From Elephas maximus indicus (lineage: Eukaryota; Chordata; Mammalia; Proboscidea; Elephantidae), in NCBI RefSeq assembly GCF_024166365.1, contig NC_064839.1, positions 16,602,878 through 16,666,877 on the forward strand: 64,000 nucleotides of DNA. Direction: 5' to 3'. Position 1 is the first letter of the stretch, and each line of letters opens with the position of its first letter. Shown in pieces: positions 1 to 11,271 of this stretch. The notes under the pieces were generated by a model, which saw only the letters and a program-made list of their open reading frames with translations, was not told where the DNA came from and made no database searches. Both the position numbers and the translations under genes were made by a program.

Positions 1-84
1 CATTGTCCATAGTTCCTGCCTGTGCTCTAGCAGAGAGATCAGCTCTGGTTTGGGAACAGGGTTCCCTGTTCATGGAGAAAAACA

Positions 85-287
85 TTGTTGTTAGCTGCCA
101 CTGAGTCGATTCACACTCATAGCGACCCCAGGTGTGCAAAGTAGAACTTCCCCACAGGGTTTCCAAGGCTTGACCTTTAGGAAGCAGTTCACCAAGCCCT
201 TCTTCTGAGGCACCTCTGGGTGGGCTCAAACTGCCAACCTTCAGTTAGCAGTCAAGCGCTTAACCATTTGCACCACCCAGGGAACCA
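85..287 (-). repeat. AfroSINE, long-tail subtype
   Basis: Reads on the plus strand as a TTGTTGTTAGCTGCC start, a GGGTTTCCAAGGCT middle and a tRNA-like CGCTTAACCATTTGCACCACC end, so the SINE lies on the minus strand. It shares the 'accaTTTGCACCACCCAGGGA' head with copies at 44.8 and 56.6 kb and differs from the common subtype, which has ACCACTATGCCACCAGGG. Imperfect flanking GAGAAAMAAACA-like words may be the target duplication. Confidence 0.85.
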
Positions 288-426
288 GAGAAACAAACAG
301 GGAATAAGTATTTAGGTAAAAATGAAAGGTCTCAAGAACACAGGAGTATACATCTTAAATATGTTACCATGAAAGCTCAGAAAAGGTACTCTTCGTTCCA
401 GAATGTGTTTCCTAGTTAATCTAAGT

Positions 427-575
427 CAGTGGATTCAACCTCCCCGTGTATCAGAACTACCTAGAGATGCCTGGTTCCAAACACAGAACAAACGAAACCA
501 GGTTTCTGGGCATAAGAACTGAGTGTTGGTAGTTTTTTTTAAAGCTCCCAAGGTGATTCTGGTGCCCAGGGATGG
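427..575. repeat. MER5A-like hAT DNA transposon relic
   Basis: One end reads CAGTGGATTCAACCT and the other AAAGCTCCCAAGGTGATTCT, the known end signatures of the short non-autonomous MER5A/Charlie family of ancient mammalian hAT elements. Heavily diverged, so the bounds are approximate. Confidence 0.6.
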
Positions 576-2146
576 CTGTAAAACACCGGATGGTTGTAAA
601 GTCAATGGTGAATGGAACTGACCAATTGTCAGCTGCCTGAGCTAAGCAGATGACCTAAGCCAGTCAATCATTCTGGTCAGGAGGATAAGGCTACCCTGTG
701 GCCTCTGTGAGATGGTGGCCTGATGGACTTGGACCAAGGAGAGGAAGTAGAGAAAAAGAGAAATGGGTTGTCATCCACCAACTACTACCTGAGGACTCCT
801 CATTAGGTGAGGTTATACATTTTTTTCAGGGTAAAACCAGCCTGAGGTGGTCTTCTGTTATATACAGCCAAGTATATTTTTCAAATGTGAAGGCTAAAAG
901 GCGGGAGGACTCTGGGTCCACAGAAGCCTCAACTAGAAAATCCTGTACTGCAGGCCAGAACTCATCCATCTGCCATTCAGCAGATTTCACTGATGTCCGC
1001 TATGTACCCGGCAACAAGCTCAGTGAGGGGGCACTGGAAAAGGTGAACCAGACCCTCCTTCACCTCCATTAAGGAATCCAGCTCCCTGGCCCCTCAGGGA
1101 CTTTGCTCCTGTTGGTCCCTCTACCTGGAATGCTGATGCCCATTTATCTCCTTTTAACAAATAATTACATTGTTATAAAGTAAGATTGTATTTACTAGAC
1201 TGATGACTGACCTCCTGGGAGAGCATGTGGATCCAAGTCTGGGGAAGCCCTGTCAGAGGTAGCCGTTTAGATATTGGGGAACAGGGAAACCTCGGGTCTC
1301 CTTTCAGTTCCTATGATTAATATGTTATATACAATAAACACATGTGTAGCACTTGCTACATCTCCAGTTCTAACAGCTTTACAGATACTAGTTCACTTGT
1401 TCTAAGAGAAAGGTTACATAAAAATACAATAAAATCAGAAAAATGGTATTAAGTCCCAGCAAGCTCATGCTGCCTGCTTCAAGGCTGTGAGTCTGAGGTT
1501 GCTCCCTCTGTTGAGAAGGAAATTAGCAACAGCTATGAGGAAATTAAAGACTTGATACTAAACCAAGACTTTCAGTAAAAATCAGGAGGCAGGAAAAGGT
1601 CAGGGGAAAAGAAGCAGGTTTGTTAGAATGTCCATCAATGCCATTTGATGATGTATTTGTCTATGTACCTTCTAAAACCATGTCCTATTCCAGCAGAGAT
1701 GTGTGGCCCAGGCCTTAGGAAATAAGAGTTCCACGCAGGTACCAGGGAACACAGAAACCTTTAACCAATACAGTGTTGCTTAGAAAGACACTGACTAACG
1801 GTGACAACAGAAACCTTCTTGGTATGTGACTGATTCACCTCCTTGGAGAACCTCCCATTATTCACAAGTTATGAGGACATGTGACCCAACCAAGCTGGGC
1901 CAATCATCTTCCCTATTGTGGGAATCTGGAATGATATCAGACTGAGGCCATCCTGTGCTGGGCACAGGGGTGAGAGTTTCAAGAAAGACTGTTCTCTTAC
2001 ATAATAGCCCCTGATGCAGAGTTAGGGTAATCTGGCAAGACAAGGTAAGACCAGAACACATTGGAGCTACAGGGAGAAGGGAAGACAGGCTCCTGAAGCC
2101 TTCTCAACCAGCCATGCCTAGAGAGGGTAGAATGAAGGGTTGTAAG
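576..2146. other. Mostly unrecognised, possibly intronic to the KRAB gene
   Basis: No gene is supported. The 124-codon plus-strand frame at 698-1072 has no recognisable domain. Around 1075-1150 there is a short L2-like piece (CTCCCTGGCCCCTCAGGGACTTTGC). Around 1865-1950 there is an old-repeat-like stretch (TGTGACCCAACCAAGCTGGGCCAATC). If the KRAB gene is real this lies downstream of the KRAB-A exon, so it would be intron on the minus strand; no C2H2 zinc-finger repeats are visible here. Confidence 0.5.
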
Positions 2147-2149
2147 TTA

Positions 2150-2494
<345 letters not shown>

Positions 2495-2510
2495 CTACTT
2501 GAGAGGCAGA

Positions 2511-2665
2511 GCCCTGGTGGCACAAGTGGTTGAGATCTCAGCTGCTAACCAAAAGGTCAGCAGTTCGAATCTATCAGCTGCTCCTTGGAAACCCTAAGGG
2601 GCAGTTCTATTCTGTGCTGTGGGGTCACCGTGAGTTGGAATAAACTCGACAGCAACAGTTTTTTT
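2511..2665 (+). repeat. AfroSINE
   Basis: Begins GCCCTGGTGGCACAAGTGG (tRNA-derived head with A/B-box-like words), has the CTCCTTGGAAACCCTAAGGGGC body and ends GGGTCACCGTGAGTTGGAAT...AACTCGACAGCAACAG plus a T/G run. It lies in the large intron between the KRAB exon and the first exon. Confidence 0.95.
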
Positions 2666-2934
2666 GGGGGGGGGGGTGGTTATGTGAGAAGCCACTGGAG
2701 AAGGACACAAAACCATGATACTACTGTGTAGACTATGAGGAGCAGATAGCAAGTGCTCTAGGACGCCAGAGGAATGGTTAAAAAAAAAAAAAAGGTAACA
2801 GCAGCAGCTGCAGCAGCTGTGCCTCACTGGTCCGCACCGTTTGCCTGTACCTGACAGTTTCACATGCTGTGTTAAACTGACTCAAAGTTGTCAGGTCTGA
2901 GGCCGACTCCCAGGGCTTAACTCTTTAGCCTCTT
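2666..2934. other. G/A runs and unrecognised intronic sequence
   Basis: An 11-base G run follows the SINE and an A13 run is near 2780. A short CAGCAGCTGCAGCAGCTG stretch is at about 2801. No coding signal. Confidence 0.6.
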
Positions 2935-3110
2935 AGGCCAACATATGCCAGATGTGTTACCTTGGGGGAAGTCTCTCAATTTCTTTGAGCTTCAATTTCC
3001 CAACAATACAAGAGGTTCCACTTCACTAAGTTGCTGTAAGAGTTAAAATGTTCATAAAGCAAACGCTTAAAGCGGTGCTTGGGTATGTTAGTGCTCGGTG
3101 TGGGTTTGTG
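2935..3110 (+). repeat. MIR SINE (ancient)
   Basis: Contains MIR core words in order: a TGTTACCTTGGGGGAAGTCTCTCAA-type line, then TTGAGCTTCAATTTCC, then AGTTGCTGTAAGAGTTAAAATG. Diverged and without clear ends. Confidence 0.65.
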
Positions 3111-3739
3111 AACTGTATTAATCTTCCCACGGCTTGTGAGGTAAATGCCATCATTCACCTCCATATCACAAACAGCAAGTGGGGCTCAGAAAGCTGCATG
3201 TCTAATGAGAAGAGCTGAGACGTGAATCCAGGTCCCCCTGGTCGAGGGTCTATGGACATAATCCCCTCCTATTCCTCTACTGCCACAGTCAATCAACAGT
3301 GAAAAGGGTGAGAAACATTTCCAATATTTTTTCCAGTTAAACCCATTTCAGCTACTCCTGAAAACATTTCCACGGATACAGGCAGAAGAACAGAGCTATC
3401 GTCACTCATGTCTCAGGAGAGGCACCTGAAGGGATGCCACCTGCCTGGGGCTTGGCTCAGCTGCATCTGGGACTTCCAGAATCCTGGGGAGATTGCACAA
3501 GGAACCACTAGCTTCTTTTTCTTTCTGAGCTGCTATCAACATGCTTCCGAGAGGTATTATTGGTTAAGTACTAAGTGACATGAGTGGCCAGGGACAATAC
3601 GGGCTATAGTCATGAGAACATGGGCAGCAGCCTCTGGCCATGTCTGTCCTGCGTAAGGATGGGATGAACATTCATCAGTCTAGTCTTCTTGGGGACACAT
3701 CTCAGCAGGTGGCGGGAGCCCCTGGCAAACCCATAGGTC
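3111..3739. other. Unrecognised intronic sequence
   Basis: About 630 bases without a supported gene; some MIR-like reverse words around 3170-3240 (AGTGGGGCTCAGAAAGC, GTGAATCCAGGTCCCCCTGG). Open frames here are short and show no family resemblance. Confidence 0.4.
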
Positions 3740-3915
3740 CTCTTGTGCTTCCCTGGACAACAGATAACTCCCTGCCTTTGTCCACACAGTTCCCTCTACC
3801 TAGAATGTTCCCCAAACCCCGCCTCGTTCCCATGGCCACCTGCCAAAGAAAGGCCTGCCTCCATTCTTACAAATTTGACTTTAGGTGTCAGCCCCAGGGC
3901 TCTCCAGCCCACTGT
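3740..3915 (+). repeat. L2 LINE 3' fragment
   Basis: Shows the L2 pattern CACACAGTTCCCTCTACCTAGAATGTTC followed by a CATTCTTACAAATTTGACTTTAGGTGTCA-like stretch, diverged relatives of the usual L2 3' region. Family assignment is from memory of the consensus. Confidence 0.5.
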
Positions 3916-3924
3916 GGATAGTGC

Positions 3925-4140
3925 TGGCTAAGAATGCAGGCTCTGGCAGTCAGTGTTCTGGATGTGAGTTTCTGCTAATTATGAGCTGTGCAACCTGGGA
4001 CAGGTAACTTAACCTAAGTCTCCAGTTCTTCTTCTGTAAACAAGTATAATAAAAGAACTCTTGAGAAGGTGAGGATTAAATGAGGTAATACACAGAACTG
4101 CTCCTCAGCATATTCCAAGGGCTCAGTGAAGACAAGCTGT
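3925..4140 (+). repeat. MIR SINE
   Basis: Near-complete MIR: AATGCAGGCTCTGGCAGTCAG, then AGCTGTGCAACCTGGGACAGGTAACTTAACC, CTCCAGTTCTTCTTCTGTAAA and GAGGATTAAATGAGGTAATACA. Confidence 0.85.
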
Positions 4141-4389
4141 TATATAATTAGTGTTTTTATTATTGTTTTATAATTAGTGTTTTTCCTATTTGCTTCTACA
4201 GCACCCCGGGAAAACTCAAGGCAGCACACATCCAAAGAGTAGCCTTGCAGAGAGCTGGGGACTGTGTCACAGAGAGAAGGAAATGTAAGGGCAAAGGATG
4301 GGAAGTGGGAATGAGATTGCCACATTCAGGCCAGCATGACATAAAGGCGGTGAGCAAAAGAAGATCACAAGGACAGAGGAGGGTGGTCA

Positions 4390-4610
4390 GGTGTGGACTG
4401 GGCAGAGCCTTATAGTCATGGTGGGGGAGTTTGGATTTAATCGCAATATGATGGGAGCATTGGAGGGTAGAGTTTTTTATTTATCATCCACTTACTGGGC
4501 ACCTGCTACTGGCCAGGCACTGTTCTAGGCCTGGGGATAGAGTGAAGAGCAGGAGCTCATGCCCAGGGCTGGGGACAGATCCTCAATAAGGAACTAAGTA
4601 AGTAAATGAA
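4390..4610 (-). repeat. L2 LINE fragments
   Basis: Reads as reversed L2: GGGCAGAGCCTTATAGTCATGG...TTTGGATTTAATCGCAAT, then CTTACTGGGCACCTGCTACTGGCCAGGCACTGTTCTAGG. Two abutting pieces, probably with a deletion between them. Confidence 0.6.
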
Positions 4611-4628
4611 CAAGCTAATGTCAGACAG

Positions 4629-4915
4629 CTCTGTTGTTAGCTGCTGTCAAGTTGGCCCCCAATTCATGGCAACCCCATGCACAACAGAATGAAATGCTGC
4701 AGGTTCTGTGCCACCCCCACGACTGGCTGCAGATCAGACTGTTGTGATCCATAGTGTTTTCACTAGCTGATTTCTGAAGAAGGTTGCCAGGACTTCCTTC
4801 CTAGTCCATCTTAGTATGGAAGCTCCACTGAAGCCTGTTCAGCATCATAGCAACACTCAAGCCTCCACTGAGAGACAGGCAGTGGCTGCGCATGAGGTGC
4901 ACTGGCAGGGGATCA
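4629..4915 (-). repeat. RTE-tailed SINE (afrotherian)
   Basis: Starts TGTTGTTAGCTGCTGTCAAGTTGG and CCCATGCACAACAGAATG, then carries CTTCCTAGTCCATCTTAGTATGGAAGCTCC, a stretch also found reversed at the 5' ends of the full RTE copies here, and ends with GTGGCTGCGCATGAGGTGCACTGGC. It is a different SINE or composite from the common AfroSINE. Confidence 0.65.
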
Positions 4916-5714
4916 CATCTCTGAGGAAGGGACACTGGCATGAAGCTGGAATGAAATCAGGAAGCAAGCTAGGTGACAACAAATGAAAATAAATTAAGAC
5001 AAGTCCTGATGGTGATGAGCCTGACTGTGATGAGCATAAGCAGGGTGATATGCTGAAGAGTAACCAGGGGCCTGGTGTGTGTTTACGCCACAAGACACAA
5101 CATTCTAGTTCACTTTCATTACTGAATATTGTAATGAATTCACTTTCCAAATTAAGTCAATGTGTTAAAGAGAAAAATGGATTCGCTGCTCCAAGTGGCA
5201 AGCCAACCTCACCTGTAATAAACAGATGGTATCTGCAACGATAAATCCAGTAACTTTGTCTTCTAGCCTGTCCAGGGGCCTTCTACTCCTATCAGGGGAA
5301 CAGCCAATCTAAATACACTGCCCCCAACTCACTTTTGTTCCCATAGGTCTTCCTCTCCCAGCTTTCAGCTGCGTACAGGCCTGAGGCAGGGAGGCCTGAG
5401 AACCAAAATGCCGCTGGGCTGAGCCCCTGTGATAACTGCAGGACCAAGGCTGTCCCTCCCCAGGAGGTGTTCAGGGTGATGCTCTTTGACTCGCGCACAG
5501 CAATGGACACACGTCATGTGTGTGCCCTCTCCAACTCTCTCAAACCACAGAGAACTGTTAATATTCCCATATTAGACTCAAGAGAATGGACAGTTAAGGC
5601 AGCAAGGGCACAAGCTGAGGTTTAGAGCCAGAAATGGGACCTTTCCTCATAACATCTGGTCTAAATTTAGGTCTCCGGGCTGGAAGTGATTGCCCTTGCC
5701 CCTCCTCCCATGGC
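4916..5714. other. Intronic sequence next to the first KRAB exon
   Basis: No supported gene on the plus strand and no convincing exon on the minus strand. Composition rises in G+C toward the CpG island. Confidence 0.4.
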
Positions 5715-6290
5715 CTCCAGATCCAACGGCATCGAGAAAGATCCCCTATGACACTGCGGATACGGCCGTGAGGGCGGGGTTCCGAGCAGGTGGGGGCCTG
5801 TGGAAAGCTCCACTCACCAGCGCCGGCGCAGCCATGGGACCCTGTGGGTGCAGCGGGGCCTGAGAGGCGGCGACAAAACCTGATCCAGCGGGCTTAGCTG
5901 ACCCCTCACTCCAGCCCCGGAGGGGTGACCTCGAGCCACAGTCTCCGCTGTGCAAAATGCGCCCAAGGCCCGGGCACCGCCTCCAGAAGCCGCCGGAACT
6001 AGGGGCGGGTTCGGAGGCGCTCTCCGGCAGACAACCCTGTGGGGTGGGGGGCGGGTGTCACGGTTGGTACAAAAGCGTGGAGGTATTCTCACTATCTTTT
6101 TCTGATTTATTCCGAAGAGTAACCAGACCACCGACGTCTACCCAGGCCTCCAGTCCCTAAGCCCAGTCACAGGCAAATGACGTCTTAAGTCGCCACGCCG
6201 GAAGTCATGCCCACGCCGCTGCAGGAAACACCCTCTCGTTTCTGTCATTGGCCCAGCTGAGGCCTCTGAAGCGCCAGACACTGCCTTGTG
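5715..6290. promoter_or_regulatory. CpG island promoter of the KRAB gene
   Basis: A sharp rise in CpG, seen in ACTGCGGATACGGCCG, CAGCGCCGGCGCAG and GTCGCCACGCCGGAAGTCATG, against a CpG-poor background. ACGCCGGAAGTCATG contains an ETS-type CCGGAAGT site and GCAAATGACGTCTTAAG a CRE-like TGACGT; both are common in TATA-less housekeeping promoters. The minus-strand KRAB first exon starts inside it. Binding is inference. Confidence 0.75.
5818..5835 (-). CDS. First coding exon of the KRAB gene
   Basis: On the minus strand ATGGCTGCGCCGGCGCTG (MAAPAL) is followed directly by GTGAGT, an excellent donor, in phase 0. Joining this to the KRAB-A exon keeps frame. Many KRAB zinc-finger proteins begin with a short MAA-type exon out of a CpG island. 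The 5' untranslated part extends to higher coordinates within the island; the transcription start cannot be placed. The intron to the KRAB-A exon would be about 3.5 kb, ordinary for this family. An extra exon between the two cannot be excluded. Confidence 0.7.
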
Positions 6291-6354
6291 GGTAATGTAG
6301 TTTCTGACCTACATCCAGGTGAAAAGAGGGGAGCACTTCCTGTCCTCAGAGACA

Positions 6355-6597
6355 CGACGTTCTGTTGGGTTACTAGGAGTCGGAATGGACTCGGCAGCAA
6401 TGAGTTTGGGATTTTGGGGGGTAAGTTTGTACTGGTTGCTCAGTGGTTAAGCGCTGGGTTGCTAACCGGAGGGTCGGTGGTTCAAACCCACGAACCGTTC
6501 CGAAAGTGAAGGATCTGGCAGTTGGCTTCAGGAAATCCAATGGGATAGTTCTGCTCTGTCCTTTAGGTACATTACGAGTCGCAATCAGAATCACTAC
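6355..6597 (+). repeat. Two AfroSINE pieces, one with the extended body
   Basis: 6355-6415 is a 3' tail (TACTAGGAGTCGGAATGGACTCGGCAGCAATG). From 6430 a new head begins (TGGTTGCTCAGTGGTTAAGCGC, GGTTGCTAACCGGAGGGTCGG), followed by AGGATCTGGCAGTTGGCTTC, a word related to the extra internal segment of copies at 47.85 and 62.7 kb, and a decayed tail. Confidence 0.75.
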
Positions 6598-7254
6598 CGG
6601 ATCAATAAGCAACATCATAATAAATGGAGAAAGGACTGAGGTTGTCAAGTATTTCATTTTACTTGGATCCACAAACAACACCTATGGCAGCAGCAGTCAA
6701 GAGATCAAACGACATATTGCATTGGGCATATCTGCTGCAAAAGATCTCTTGACAGTGTTAAAAAAGCAAAGATGTCACTTTAAGGACTAAGGTGTGCCTG
6801 ACCCTAGCCATAGTGTTTTCAATGGTGTCATATGCGTGTGAAAGCTGGACAATGAATAAGGAAGACTGAAGAAGAATTGATACCTTTGAACTATGGTGTT
6901 GGTGAAGATATTGAATATACCACGGACTACCAAAGAACGAACAAATCTGTCTTGGAAGAAGTACAACCAGAATACTTAGAAGCAAGGATGGTGAGACTGT
7001 GTCTCACATATTTTGGACATATTATCAGGAGGGACCAGTCCTTGAAGAAGGACATCATGCTTGGTAGAAAAACCAAAACCAAACCCAAACCAAACCCAGT
7101 GCCGTCAAGGGGATGGATTGACATAGTGGCTGCAACAATGGGCTCAAGAATAACGATTGTGAGGATGGCTCAGGACTGAGCAGTGTTTCGTTCTGTTGTA
7201 CATTGGGTCGCTATGAGTCAGAACTGACTTGGTGGCACCTAAGTACAACAACAG
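6598..7254 (+). mobile_element. RTE LINE, 5'-truncated 3' end
   Basis: Matches the last part of the full RTE copies: AGCAACATCATAATAAATGGAGAAAGG, then the conserved C-terminal frame (SSQEIKRHIALG, then a SYACESWTMN-like stretch in broken frames), and the GGGTCGCTATGAGTCAGAACTG tail with TACAACAACAG. 5' truncation at insertion is typical of target-primed LINEs. A lysine-rich CCAAAACC run at 7062-7090 is a local expansion. Not functional. Confidence 0.9.
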
Positions 7255-7345
7255 CGACCTAAACTGTGAGAAAATAAAATTCTGTTTGTTAAAGCCACCC
7301 ATTTGTGCTATTTCTGTTATAGCACTGAGAAGCTAAGCGTCCAAA
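7255..7345 (+). repeat. MaLR-like LTR, 3' end fragment
   Basis: ACTGTGAGAAAATAAAATTCTG, TTAAAGCCACCCATTTGTGC and TATTTCTGTTATAGCACTGA match the last 90 bases of the LTRs at 35.7, 59.4 and 60.3 kb. Confidence 0.75.
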
Positions 7346-8184
7346 GAGGCATCCTCAGGAAGGAGCAAAAATGAGAACATAAGACACGATTTCACAATCA
7401 CTTCTGCCCATCTTTCATTCCACACAACTCATTCACATGGTCTCAAATATAAGAGAAGCTGGAATTTCCTGTCCTCCAGAGCATCCAGAAGGAGGCCATG
7501 GGGTTGGCGAGCACTCATTTTCTAGCACAGTCCATTGATTTGCTCATAAATACTCATTATTTACCTTCTATATTCTACACCCTCACTTCCTCCTTAATGT
7601 GACAACCCCAAACCCATCCATTCTCTGACCTCATCTAAATGTTAGAATCTTTGAGTAATGTGTTATCTTACGCATCCAGTCCAGATTTTTTTCCTCTAAT
7701 GCCAGGAAGCTCTAAACAAAAAGAAAAATCAATTGCAACTCAGGAACATAATGGGAAAGTATAGTCAAATTCTTAAAAAAAAAAAAATACAAACAAAAAC
7801 TGCCAATCTAGATTTTTATTCATAGCAAAAGTGTTTTCCAAGAACAGTGTGAAATAAGACTAAGGCCCAAAATGAGAATTTTAAAGGAAAAATAACCCAA
7901 ACAAAATGACACTCTAAAGATTACATTTGAGTTCAGAGTGAAGCGATGCCAGTTGAAAGGTTTGCACTGACAGAAGAAATGAGAATCCCAGAAAGAGGTG
8001 TGTTTGTGCATTTACACAACCACTCATTACCTGTATGAAATAATTGTATTTCCTTCTGGAGTTAGAATAATGGAATCGCCATGTATATCCTCAATAACAT
8101 ATAAACTAAGACAGGGGAAATTATTCTAAATACCCTATATTATCCAAGAGGAAGGTAAAGGAATTTATAATCTGTAATGAGTTA
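7346..8184. other. AT-rich unassigned sequence
   Basis: No gene or confident repeat. Minus-strand open frame at 7820-8011 is short and low-complexity in composition. Confidence 0.5.
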
Positions 8185-8186
8185 AA

Positions 8187-8302
8187 CAGTTCGAATCTGC
8201 TAGGCGCTCCTTGGAAACTCTATGGGGCAGTTCAACCCTGTCCTCTAGGGTCGCTATGAGTCGGAATCGACTCGACGGCACTGGAGTGTGTGTGTGTGTG
8301 TA
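8187..8302 (+). repeat. AfroSINE 3' part plus short (TG)n
   Basis: Starts mid-element at CAGTTCGAATCTGCTAGGCG and runs to GGGTCGCTATGAGTCGGAAT and ACTCGACGGCACTGG, close to consensus and so relatively young, then a (TG)8 run. Confidence 0.9.
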
Positions 8303-8324
8303 ATGTGTTAAAGGTCTAAATAAA

Positions 8325-9277
8325 TAGATATTTCGTGTTAATGGTTTGGAAGACTCAACATAGCAAAGATGTCAATTCTACCCAAATTAATATATAGGTT
8401 TAAAGCAATTCCTATCGAACTAACAGCAATAGTTTCTGTAAATATAGACAAGATTATTCCAAAATTTATATAGAAAGGCAAAGAAACTAAAATAGATAAA
8501 ACAATTCTGAAAAAGTAAAATAAAGTGGAAAGAATCACTGTACCTGACTTCGAGACTTATTAAATAGTTACAGTATTCGAGCCTGTGTGGTATAGGCAGA
8601 GGACAGACACATAGATCAGTAGAACAGAACAGAGAACCCCAAAATAGCCCCATATAAGTATGGCCAATTGCTATGCAATTCAGTGGAGCATGGGTAGTAT
8701 TTTCAACACTGGAGCAATTGGACATCCACAGTCTGGGGGAAAAAAAATGAAAAAATTAATTCACAATGGATCTTGGACTTAAATTCAAAGAAGCTGGATC
8801 TCTTATCCATTGTTGGTGGGAATGAAAAATAGTACAACTACTCTCAAAATTAGTTAAGCAGTTTCTTACAAAAATACTAATTTTAAAATTATACTTCCAT
8901 AGGACCCAGCAATTGCACTCTGGGCATTTATCCCAGAGTAAAGAAAACTTATATTCATACAGAAATTTGTACCCAAGTGCTCATAAGCAGCTTTATTCAT
9001 AATAGCTCATAACTGGAAACCACCAAAATGTCTCTCAATAAGTGAATGGTTAAATAAATTCTGGTATTCCCATATTGTTGAATAATACTCAACAATAAAA
9101 AATAACAAACTACTGATACGCACAACTTGGATGAATCCTGAGGTCATTATACTGGGTGATGAAAGCCAATCTCAAAAAGTCACATACCGTAGGATTCCAC
9201 TTACATAACATTCTCAAAATGGCAAAGCAATAGAGATGGAGAAAAGAGTAGTGGTTGCCAGGGGTGAGGGATGCTGG

Positions 9278-9319
<42 letters not shown>

Positions 9320-9480
9320 ACGTGTGCATGCACGCGTGTGTGCGTGTGCGCGTGTATGTGTGTATGTGTAGTGACCGTAAAAGGACAGTATGAGGAAGCT
9401 CTTTGGAGTGATGGAATGATTATCTTGATTACAGTGGTGGTCACACAATTCTACAAATGGATAAAATGAAATAGAACTCC
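8325..9480 (+). mobile_element. L1 LINE, ORF2 3' part and tail
   Basis: Carries recognisable L1 words in order: AATTCTACCCAAATTAATATATAGG, GGACCCAGCAATTGCACT with GGCATTTATCCCAGAGTAAAGAA, AGCTTTATTCATAATAGC and CACTTACATAACATTCTC. The reading frame is broken throughout. A (TG)n tract has expanded near the 3' end. Confidence 0.85.
9281..9369. repeat. (TG)n microsatellite
   Basis: About 19 pure TG units followed by interrupted TG/CG/TA-alternating purine-pyrimidine sequence. Alternating tracts of this kind can adopt Z-DNA in vitro. It explains the CA/TG-rich open frames on both strands. Confidence 0.98.
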
Positions 9481-9634
9481 ACACATGCGTATTTTACAAA
9501 GGTTAAAGTTCTGGTTTTGCTATTTCTACCATAATTATCTAAGATTTTTTTGACCATTGGGGGAAACCAAGTGAAGAGTAAATGGTATATATCTATATTG
9601 TCTTTACAGCTTTCTGTGAATTTAATTATTTTTT

Positions 9635-9960
9635 TAAAAATCAGATCATGTCATTGTCCTAATAAAAACCTCATATGGACTCCCAGAGCCGTTAGAATAA
9701 ATTCTGAATTTTTCATTGTATCCTACAAAGACTTTTACCTCAGCCCTTGTGTTCTGTATCTCACTGCCTTCCACTTTTTCCCTTCAACCACACTGGCCTC
9801 CACCTGATTTCTCCAGGAGACCTAGCTCTTGACCACCAAGGGTTGTGGCACATGCTATTTCATTTGCCAGGAATGCTCTTCCCTACCTGGGTCGGTGGGG
9901 CTACTGCATCCTTCAGGAGTCTGCATGATATCATTTCCTATTTACTGCCTGATCACCCTT
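9635..9960 (+). repeat. L2 LINE 3' region
   Basis: CAGATCATGTCATTGTCCTAATAAAAACC, GACTCCCAGAGCCGTTAGAATAAATTCTG, CTACAAAGACTTTTACC and CAACCACACTGGCCTCCACCTG follow the L2 consensus in order. Confidence 0.75.
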
Positions 9961-10559
9961 CCTGGGGCATATTTCAGACAGGATTGAACCCTAAGCTTCC
10001 CAGAATCTAAGCTCTCGGTCACCAGGCCATACTTTCCCTGTACTCCTGTACTCCGACCCCAAGGTTTGACGTTTCTCTCCTTTTTGCTCTCTGGGACAAA
10101 TTTCTGCCATAGCAGAATTGCTTTATTGCAACGGTTTTCATGTGCTTCCCACATCCAATGGTACCCTTCATCCCTGCTGTAGAATAGGGCCCATGTTTCA
10201 GTCACTGTTGTGTCTTCTATCGCTACGGTGCGCCCAGGAAACAGCACGTAGCCATGTGGATAAAGGACAGAGGTTTCATGGAACTCTTGCCCATCGAAGC
10301 AGCAGGTCAAAAGCCAGTCACTCTGACTGAACACGTACGTGAAGAATGGATGGACAGAAAACATAATGAGCACAATGAAGGGGCTCCTTCATCCACTGAA
10401 ATTCACAGTATTCCCACTTTTAGACAAAAAGACCCCAGGCCTCTATATGGTCCCTGGCTGTGTTCGTCTCTGTGCAGGAAAACATTTACTTGGCAGGGCT
10501 GGGTGCGATGTGTAATCTTGCACATCCCTAAGAAGGACCTGTTTTCGTGAATGGCCCTT
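9961..10559. other. Unassigned sequence
   Basis: The minus-strand 143-codon open frame at 9942-10373 was examined; it shows no recognisable domain and overlaps the L2 on one side, so it is not called. Confidence 0.4.
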
Positions 10560-11080
10560 GGCCAACTCCTAGAAATTATGCTCTTGGAATGTTCCAACTG
10601 ATAAGAGTGTTTTGCAAGCTCAGGATCTTTAATCACACTGTACTTATTTGTCTAGATAGTTTGTACAAATAAAGCGATATGTGGTGATTATTTACATTCC
10701 TTCTGGGAATCCAGAGCTTCAGTAACTGCAGTCATGCAGGCACCATGGGGTTATGCAACTGACCCGTGATAAAAACCCTTGACTCATAGGTTCAGGAGAA
10801 CTTTCCTGGTAGATAGCACTTCATACATATTGTCACAACTCAGTTCTGGAAAAATTAAGTGTGCCTTGTGTGACTTCATTGAAGAAGACTAGTGGGAAGT
10901 TTGAGCCTTGTTTCTTCTGGACATTATTTCATCCACATTTACCCTTCGCTTATTTTGCTTTGTATCCTTCTGCTGTAATAAACTGTAACAGTGAGTTTAA
11001 CAACTTCTGAGTTTTATGAGTCCTACTAGTGAATCACTAAACCTTGGGGGTGGTCTTAGGGACCCTGACACAGTCCCAAA
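10560..11080 (+). repeat. Probable ERVL-type LTR relic
   Basis: CTTTGTATCCTTCTGCTGTAATAAACTGTAACAGTGAGT and TGAGTCCTACTAGTGAATCACTAAACCTTGGGGGTGGTC are the hallmark 3' region of old mammalian ERVL-class LTRs (polyadenylation signal then conserved end). Exact family not determined; ends unclear. Confidence 0.5.
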
Positions 11081-11094
11081 CAGCTCCTGGGCAT

Positions 11095-11271
11095 GGACAA
11101 CTGGATATCCACATGAGGAAGAGTGAAGCTGGACCTCTACCTCACACCATATATAAAAATTTACTCAAAATGTATCATGGACCTAATATAAGGGATAAAA
11201 CTATAAAATAATTCCAAGAAAGCTTAGGGGTAAATTTTCATGACATTGAATTAAGCAAACTCTCTTACATA
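11095..11271 (+). mobile_element. L1 LINE, left part of the ERV-split copy
   Basis: ACCTCTACCTCACACCATAT, AAAATTTACTCAAAATG and GGGGTAAATTTTCATGACATTGAATT match the C-terminal part of L1 ORF2. It stops at CTCTCTTACATA and resumes after the ERV at 27392 with TGACACCAAAAGCACAAGC, exactly as in an uninterrupted L1. Confidence 0.85.

Noticed and set aside
698..1072. 124-codon plus-strand frame
   Set aside because: No domain, no promoter or splice context, low-complexity-free but unrecognised; likely chance.
1858..2061. Minus-strand frame considered as a KRAB-B exon
   Set aside because: Lacks the conserved KRAB-B pattern (xSKPxxIxxLExGxEPW) and flanking splice sites; resembles an old repeat instead.
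9110..9484. His/Thr-rich and Cys/Val-rich open frames on both strands
   Set aside because: Produced by the (TG)n microsatellite at 9281-9369.
9942..10373. 143-codon minus-strand frame
   Set aside because: Overlaps an L2 piece and has no recognisable domain or splice support.
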